Assembly (NCBI GenBank): GCA_963932465.1
Contig: OZ010799.1
Coordinates: 157,538,761 to 157,602,760 of the forward strand
Length of the DNA stretch: 64,000 nucleotides
Source: Maratus speciosus
Lineage: Eukaryota; Arthropoda; Arachnida; Araneae; Salticidae
Direction of reading: 5' to 3'
The translations under genes were made by a program, and so were the position numbers. Below the pieces are notes generated by a model. It was not told the DNA's origin, did not search any database, and saw nothing but the letters and a program-made list of their open reading frames with translations. Of this stretch, positions 56,801 to 64,000 are shown one piece after another; position 1 is the stretch's first letter, and the number at the start of each line of letters is the position of its first letter.

Positions 56801-59800
56801 ATTTATCTGAATTAAGGGGGGTGGAAAACCCCCCTTTCCCCCCTTTATCCTTAACCAATCAACCCCCAAAACTAATCAGAGAAATTCCTTAACATAATAA
56901 ACCGGTATACAAAATTCGGAATAAATCGAATAATTCTGCATGAAAAACCCATTTATCTGAATTAACGGGAGGGGGGTTGGACTAACACCTTTTTCCCCCT
57001 TTATCCTTAACCAATGAACCCCCAAAACTAATCAGGGAAGTTCCTTAGCATAATAAACCGGTATACCAAATTCGGAGCAAATCGAATCAATCTGCATAAA
57101 AAACCCATTTATCTGAGTTAAGAGGGGGGACTAACTTCTCTTTTCCCCCTTTATTTTTAACCAATGAACCCTCAAAACTAATCAGGGAAGTTCCTTACCA
57201 TAATAAAACGGTATACCAAATTCGAGCAAATCGAATCATTCTGCATGAAAAACCCATTTATCTAAATTAAGGGGGGGGACTAACCCCCCTTTACCCCCTT
57301 TATTCTTAACCGATGAACTCCCAAAACTAATCAGGGAAATTCCTTAACATAATAAACCGGTATACCAAATTCGGACCAAATCGAATAATTCTGCATGAAA
57401 AACCCATTTATCTGAATTAAGGGAGGTGGACTAATCCCCTTTTTCCCCCTTTATTCTTAACCAATGAACCCCCAAAACTAATCAGGGAAGTTCCTTAACA
57501 TAATAAATCGGTATACAAAATTCGGAGCAAATCGAATAATTCTGCATGAAAACCCCGTTTATCTAAATTAAGGGGGGTGGGCTAGCCCCTTTCCCCCTTT
57601 ATCCTTAACCAATGAATCCACAAAACGAATCAGGGAAGCTCCTTAATATAGAAAACCGGTATACCAAATTTGGAGCAAATCGAATAGTTCTGCATGAAAA
57701 ACCCGTTTATCTAAATTAAGGGGGGTGAGCTAACCCCATTTTTCCCCTTTATCCTTAACCAATGAAACCCAAAACTAATCAAGGAAGTTCCTTAATATAA
57801 TAAACCGGTATACGTAATTCGGAGCAAATCGAATCATTCTGCATGAAAAACCCATTTATCTAAATTATGGAAGGGTCGCCTAACAACCCTTTTCCCTCTT
57901 TATTCTTAACCAATGAACCGCCAAAACTAATCAGGGAAGTCACTTAACATAATAAACCGGTATACCAAATTCGGAGCAAATCGAATCATTCTGCATGAAA
58001 AACCATTTTATTTGAATTAAGGGGGTGGACTAACCCCCTTTTCCCCCCTTTATCCTTAACCAATGAGCCCTCAAAATTAATCAGGGAAGCTCCTTAACAT
58101 AATAAACCGGTATACTAAATTCGGAGCAAATCGAATAGTTCTGCATGAAAAACCAATTTATCTGAATTAAGGGGTGTGGACTAACACCCTTTCCCCCTTT
58201 TATCCTTAACCAATCAACCCCCAAAACTAATCAGAGAAATTCCTTAACATAATAAACCGGTATACAAAATTCGGAGTAAATCGAATAATTGTGCATGAAA
58301 AACCCATTTATCTGAATTAACGGTAGGGGGGTGGACTAACCCCTTTTTTCCCCTTTATCCTTAACCAATGAACCCCCAAAACTAATCAGGGAAGTTCCTT
58401 AGCATACTAAACCGGTATACACAATTCAGAGCAAATCGAAACAATCTGCATAAAAACCCCATTTATCTGAGTTAAGAGGGGGGACTAACTTCTCTTTTCC
58501 CCCTTTATTTTTAACCAATGAACCCTCAAAACTAATCAGGGAAGTTCCTTAACATAATAAACCGGTACACCTAATTCGAGCAAATCCAATCATTCTGCAT
58601 GAAAAACCCATTTATCTAAATTAAGGGGGGTGAGCTAACCCCCTTTTCTCCCTTTATTCTTACGCAATGAACCCCCAAATCTAATCAGGGACGTTCCTTA
58701 ACATAATAAACCGGTATACCAAATTCGGAGCAAATCGAATAATTCTGCATGAAAAACCCATTTATCTGAATTAACGGGGGGAAGGGGGGAGTGGACTAAC
58801 CCTTTTTCCCCCTTTATCCTTAACCACTGAACCCCCAAAACTAATCAGGGAAGTTCCTTATCATAATAAATCGGTATACAAAATTCGGAGCAAATCGAAT
58901 AATTATGCATGAAAAACCATTTTATTTGAATTAAGGGGGTGGACTAACCCCCTTTCCCCCCCTTTATCCTTAACCAATGAACTCCCAAAACTAATCAGGG
59001 AAGTTCCTTAACATAATAAACCGGTATACCAAATTCGGAGTAAATCGAATAATTCTGCATGGAAAACCCATTTATCTGAATTAAGAGGGGGGGGACTAAC
59101 TTACCTTTTCCCCCTTTATTCTTAACCAATGAACCCCCAAAATTAATCAGGGAAGTTCCTTAACATAATAAACCGGTATAACAAATTCGGAGCAAATCGA
59201 ATCATTCTGCATGAAAAACCCATTTATCTGAATTAAGTGGGGTGAGCTAACCCCTTTATCCTTAACCAATGAACCCCCAAAACTAATCAGGGAAGTTGCC
59301 TAACATAATAAACCGGTCTACCAAATTCGGAGCAAATCGAATCATTCTGCATGAAAAACCCATTTATCTAAATTAAGGGGGGGGGGACTAAACCCGCTTT
59401 ACCCCCTTTATTCTTAACCAATGAACCCCCAAAACTAATCAGGGAAATTCCTTAACATAATAAATCGGTATACAAAATTCGGAGCAAAGCGAATAATTCT
59501 CATGAAAAACCCATTTATCTGAATTAAGAGGGGTGGACTTCCCATCTTTTCCCCCTTTATCCTTAAACAATGAGCTCTCAAAATTAATCAGGGAAGGTCC
59601 TTAACATAATAAACCGGTATACAAAATTTGGAGCAAATCGAATAATTCTGCATGAAAAACCCATTTATCTGAATTAAGGGGGGGGACTTCCCATCTTTTC
59701 CCCCCTTTATCCTTAAACAATGAGCTCTCAAAATTAATCAGGGAAGGTCCTTAACATAATAAACCGGTATACCAAATTTGGAGCAAATCGAATAATTCTG

Positions 59801-62800
59801 CATGAAAACCCCGTTTATCTAAATTAAGGGGGGTGGGCTAGCCCCTTTCCCCCTATATCCTTAACCAATGAATCCACAAAACGAATCAGGGAAGCTCCTT
59901 AACATAAAAAACCGGTATACCAAATTCGGAGCAAAGCGAATAATTCTCATGAAAAACCCATTTATCTGAATTAAGAGGGGTGGACTTCCCATCTTTTCCC
60001 CCTTTATCCTTAAACAATGAGCTCTCAAAATTAATCAGGGAAGGTCCTTAACATAATAAACCGGTATACCAAATTTGGAGCAAACCGAATAATTCTGCAT
60101 GAAAATCCCGTTTATCTAAATTAAGGGGTGTGGGCTAGCCCCTTTCCCCCTTTATTCTTAACCAATGAATCCACAAAACGAATCAGGGAAGCTTCTTAAC
60201 ATAAAAAACCGGTATACCAAATTTGGAGCAAATCGAATAGTTCTGCATGAAAAACCCATTTATCTAAATTAAGGGGGGGGGGGTGGCCTAACAACCCTTT
60301 TCCCTCTTTATTCTTAACCAATGAACCGCCGAAACTAATCAGGGAAGTCACTTAACACAATAAACCGGTATACCAAATTCGGAGCAAATCGAATCATTCT
60401 GCATGAATAACCATTTTATTTGAATTAAGGGGGTGGACTAACCCCCTTTTCCCCCCTTCATCCTTAACCAATGAGCCCTCAAAATTAATCAGGGAAGCTC
60501 CTTAACATAATAAACCGGTATACCAAATTCGGAGCAAATCGAATAGTTCTGCATGAAAAACCAATTTATCTGAATTAAGGGGGGTGGAAAAACCCCCTTT
60601 CTCCCCTTTGTCCTTAGCCAATCAACCCCCAAAACTAATCAGAGAAATTCCTTAACATAATAAACCGGTATACAAAATTCGGAATAAATCGAATAATTCT
60701 GCATGAAAAACCCATTTATCTGAATTAACGGGAGGGGGGTTGGACTAACACCTTTTTCCCCCTTTATCCTTAACCAATGAACCCCCAAAACTAATCAGGG
60801 AAGTTCCTTAATATAATAAACCAGTATACCAAATTCGGAGCAAATCGAATCATTCTGCATGAAGAACCTATTATCTAAATTAGGTGGGGTGAGCTAACCA
60901 CTTTATCCTTAACCAATGAACCCTCAAAACTAATCAGGGAAGTTCCTTAACATAATAAACCGGTATATCAAATTCGGAGCAAATCGAATCATTCTGCATG
61001 AAAAAAACATTTATCTAAATTAAGGGGGGAGACTAACCCCCCTTTACCCCCTTTATTCTTAACCAATGAACTCCCAAAACTAATCAGGGAAATTCCTTAA
61101 CATAATAAATCGGTATACAAAATTCGGAGCAAATCGAATAATTCTGCATGAAAAACCCATTTATCTGAATTAAGGGGGGGGGACTAACCCCCCTTTTCCC
61201 CCTTTATCCTTAACCAATGAACCCTAAAAATTAATCAGGGAAGCTCCTTAACATAATAAACCGGTATACCAAATTCGGAACAAAGCGAATAATTCTCATG
61301 AAAAACCCATTTATCTGAATTAAGAGGGGTGGACTTCCCATCTTTTCCCCCTTTTTCCTTAAACAATGAGCTCTCAAAATTAATAGGAAGGTCCTTAACA
61401 TAATAAACCGGTATACCAAATTTGGAGCAAATCGCATAATTCTGCATGAAAACCCCGTTTATCTAAATTAAGCGGGGTGGGCTAGCCCCTTTCCCCCTTT
61501 ATCCTTAACCAATGAATCCACAAAACGAATCAGGGAAGCTCCTTAACATAAAAAACCGGTATACCAAATTTGGAGCAAATCGAATAGTTCTGCATGAAAA
61601 ACCCATTTATCTAAATTAAGGGGGGGGGGTGACCTAACAACCCTTTTCCCTCTTTATTCTTAACCAATGAACCGCCGAAACTAATCAGGGAAGTCACTTA
61701 ACACAATAAACCGGTATACCAAATTCGGAGCAAATCGAATCATTCTGCATGAAAAACCATTTTATTTGAAATAAGGGGGTGGACTAACCCCCTTTTTCCC
61801 CCTTCATCCTTAACCAATGAGCCCTCAAAATTAATCAGGGAAGCTCCTTAACATAATAAACCGGTATACCAAATTCGGAGCAAATCGAATAGTTCTGCAT
61901 GAAAAACCAATTTATCTGAATTAAGGGGGGTGGAAAACCCCCCTTTCCCCCCTTTATCCTTAACCAATCAACCCCCAAAACTAATCAGAGAAATTCCTTA
62001 ACATAATAAACCGGTATACAAAATTCGGAATAAATCGAATAATTCTGCATGAAAAACCCATTTATCTGAATTAACGGGAGGGGGGTTGGACTAACACCTT
62101 TTTCCCCCTTTATCCTTAACCAATGAACCCCCAAAACTAATCAGGGAAGTTCCTTAGCATAATAAACCGGTATACCAAATTCGGAGCAAATCGAATCAAT
62201 CTGCATAAAAAACCCATTTATCTGAGTTAAGAGGGGGGACTAACTTCTCTTTTCCCCCTTTATTTTTAACCAATGAACCCTCAAAACTAATCAGGGAAGT
62301 TCCTTACCATAATAAAACGGTATACCAAATTCGAGCAAATCGAATCATTCTGCATGAAAAACCCATTTATCTAAATTAAGGGGGGGGGGACTAACCCCCC
62401 TTTACCCCCTTTATTCTTAACCGACGAACTCCCAAAACTAATCAGGGAAATTCCTTAACATAATAAACCGGTATACCAAATTCGGACCAAATCGAATAAT
62501 TCTGCATGAAAAACCCATTTATCTGAATTAAGGGAGGTGGACTAACCCCTTTTCCCCCCTTTATCCTTAACCAATGAATCCTCAAAATTAATCAGGGAAG
62601 CTCCTTAACATAATGAACCGGTATACCAAATTCGGAGCAAAGCGAATAATTCTGCGTGAAAAACCCATTTATCTGAATTAAGAGGGGTGAACTTCCCGTC
62701 TTTTCCCCCTTTATCCTTAACCAATGAGCTCTCAAAATTAATCAGGGAAGATTCTTAACATAATAAACCGGTATACCAAATTTCGGGCAAATCGAATAAT

Positions 62801-64000
62801 TCTGCATGAAAACCCCGTTTATCTAAATTAAGGGGGGTGGGCTAGCCCCTTTCCCCCTTTATCCTTAACCAATGAATCCACAAAACGAATCAGGGAAGCT
62901 CCTTAACATAGAAAACCGGTATACCAAATTTGGAGCAAATCGAATAGTTCTGCATGAAAAACCCGTTTATCTAAATTAAGGGGGGTGAGCTAACCCCATT
63001 TTCCCCCTTTATCCTTAACCAATGAAACCCAAAACTAATCAGGGAAGTTCCTTAATATAATAAACCGGTATACCAAATTCGGAGCAAATCGAATCATTCT
63101 GCATGAAAAACCCATTTATCTAAATTATGGAAGGGTCGCCTAACAACCCTTTTCCCTCTTTATTCTTAACCAATGAACCGCCAAAACTAATCAGGGAAGT
63201 CACTTAACATAATAAAACGGTATACCAAATTCGGAGCAAATCGAATCATTCTGCATGAAAAACTATTTTATTTGAATTAAGGGGGTGGACTAACCCCCTT
63301 TTCCCCCCTTTATCCTTAACCAATGAGCCCTCAAAATTAATCAGGGAAGCTCCTTAACATAATAAACCGGTATACTAAATTCGGAGCAAATCGAATAGTT
63401 CTGCATGAAAAAACAATTTATCTGAATTAAGGGGTGTGGACTAACCCCCTTTCCCCCTTTTATCCTTAACCAATCAACCCCCAAAACTAATCAGAGAAAT
63501 TCCTTAACATAATAAACCGGTATACAAAATTCGGAGTGAATCGAATAATTGTGCATGAAAAACTTATTTATCTGAATTAACGGTAGGGGGGTGGACTAAC
63601 CCCTTTTTTCCCCTTTATCCTTAACCAATGAACCCCCAAAACTAATCAGGGAAGTTCCTTAGCATAATAAACCGGTATACACAATTCGGAGCAAATCGAA
63701 ACAATCTGCATAAAAAACCCATTTATCTGAGTTAAGAGGGGGGACTAACTTCTCTTTTCCCCCTTTATTTTTAACCAATGAACCCTCAAAACTAATCAGG
63801 GAAGTTCCTTAACATAATAAACCGGTATACCTAATTCGAGCAAATCGAATCATTCTGCATGAAAAACCCATTTATCTAAATTAAGGGGGGTGAGCTAACC
63901 CCCTTTTCTCCCTTTATTCTTACGCAATGAACCCCCAAATCTAATCAGGGACGTTCCTTAACATAATAAACCGGTATACCAAATTCGGAGCAAATCGAAT
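53830..64000. repeat. ~149-bp satellite array with nested higher-order repeats, ~68 monomers
   Basis: The landmark AATAAACCGGTATACCAAAT recurs every 140-151 bp (mostly 148-151) to the window edge. Each monomer runs: CCTTAACCAATGAACC, AAAACTAATCAGGGAAG, the landmark, TTCGGAGCAAATCGAA, TCTGCATGAAAAACC, then a G run and a C/T run. A marker monomer (CCTAACAACCCTTTTCCCTC with AAGTCACTTAACA) lies at 55179, 56524, 57879, 60287, 61633 and 63139. Spacings of about 1,345 bp (9 monomers) and about 5,108 bp show nested higher-order repeats. Small minus-strand frames of 60-70 codons recur only because the sequence recurs. Confidence 0.96.

Noticed and set aside
56122..61447. Minus-strand frames of 62-70 codons in the satellite
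   Set aside because: They recur at the satellite superrepeat distance and simply read through monomers. No start context or domain.

Overview
The window is AT-rich nuclear DNA of an animal. Spliced exon fragments, TA-flanked Tc1/mariner/pogo-type elements, Helitron-like ends, tRNA-derived repeats and megabase-style satellite DNA all point to a metazoan. The transposon mix suggests an arthropod, possibly a chelicerate, but I cannot name the species. I found no convincing ordinary host housekeeping gene. Most of the window is a transposon and satellite landscape at different stages of decay.

Region 1 (1-9,830): a plus-strand gene fragment. Three exons (550-727, 4579-4718, 6553-6865) have compatible intron phases and GT/AG borders. 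They encode an uncharacterised protein type. A frameshifted C2H2 zinc-finger plus DDE-type (CACTA/EnSpm-like) transposase pseudogene follows at 7326-9830. Intron 1 holds a 1.36-kb fold-back insertion between perfect 41-bp direct repeats. Intron 2 holds an 802-bp internally deleted Tc1-like element.

Region 2 (9,831-21,500): no genes. It holds a palindromic fold-back element (11586-11880), a pogo-like TIR element (12962-13577), a 55-bp hairpin minisatellite (15426-16110), a 147-bp satellite with trimeric higher-order structure (16971-18860) and a tRNA-Ser-like sequence.

Region 3 (21,540-34,500): a 3-kb dispersed repeat (second copy at 50455-53720) ends in a Helitron-like 5' terminus. It carries a GC-rich 377-bp insertion with a 14-bp target duplication, and the second copy preserves the empty site. 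A large inverted arrangement (25830-30370) encloses a TGACGTCA-rich block and a palindromic pair of tRNA-headed SINE-like units.

Region 4 (34,502-42,509): an apparent 8-kb pogo-like composite with TA-flanked inverted ends. It contains a pogo-type helix-turn-helix remnant, a nested inverted-repeat pair and a nested Helitron-like element (38120-41335).

Region 5 (42,696-53,720): the best-preserved element in the window is a 2,977-bp mariner-superfamily transposon. It has TIRs of about 535 bp and an uninterrupted 357-aa DD41D transposase. Next comes a transposon-type ORF split by a pogo-like MITE, itself carrying a piggyBac-like MITE (three levels of nesting). Seven copies of the palindrome GTAAC-N4-GTTAC flank that ORF. 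A hAT-like fold-back element and the second copy of the 3-kb repeat, with a Tc1 pseudogene, follow.

Region 6 (about 53,830-64,000 and beyond): a satellite array of roughly 149-bp monomers (about 68 copies). It has a nested hierarchy: 9-monomer blocks (about 1,345 bp) inside a superrepeat of about 5,108 bp. The array runs off the right edge.
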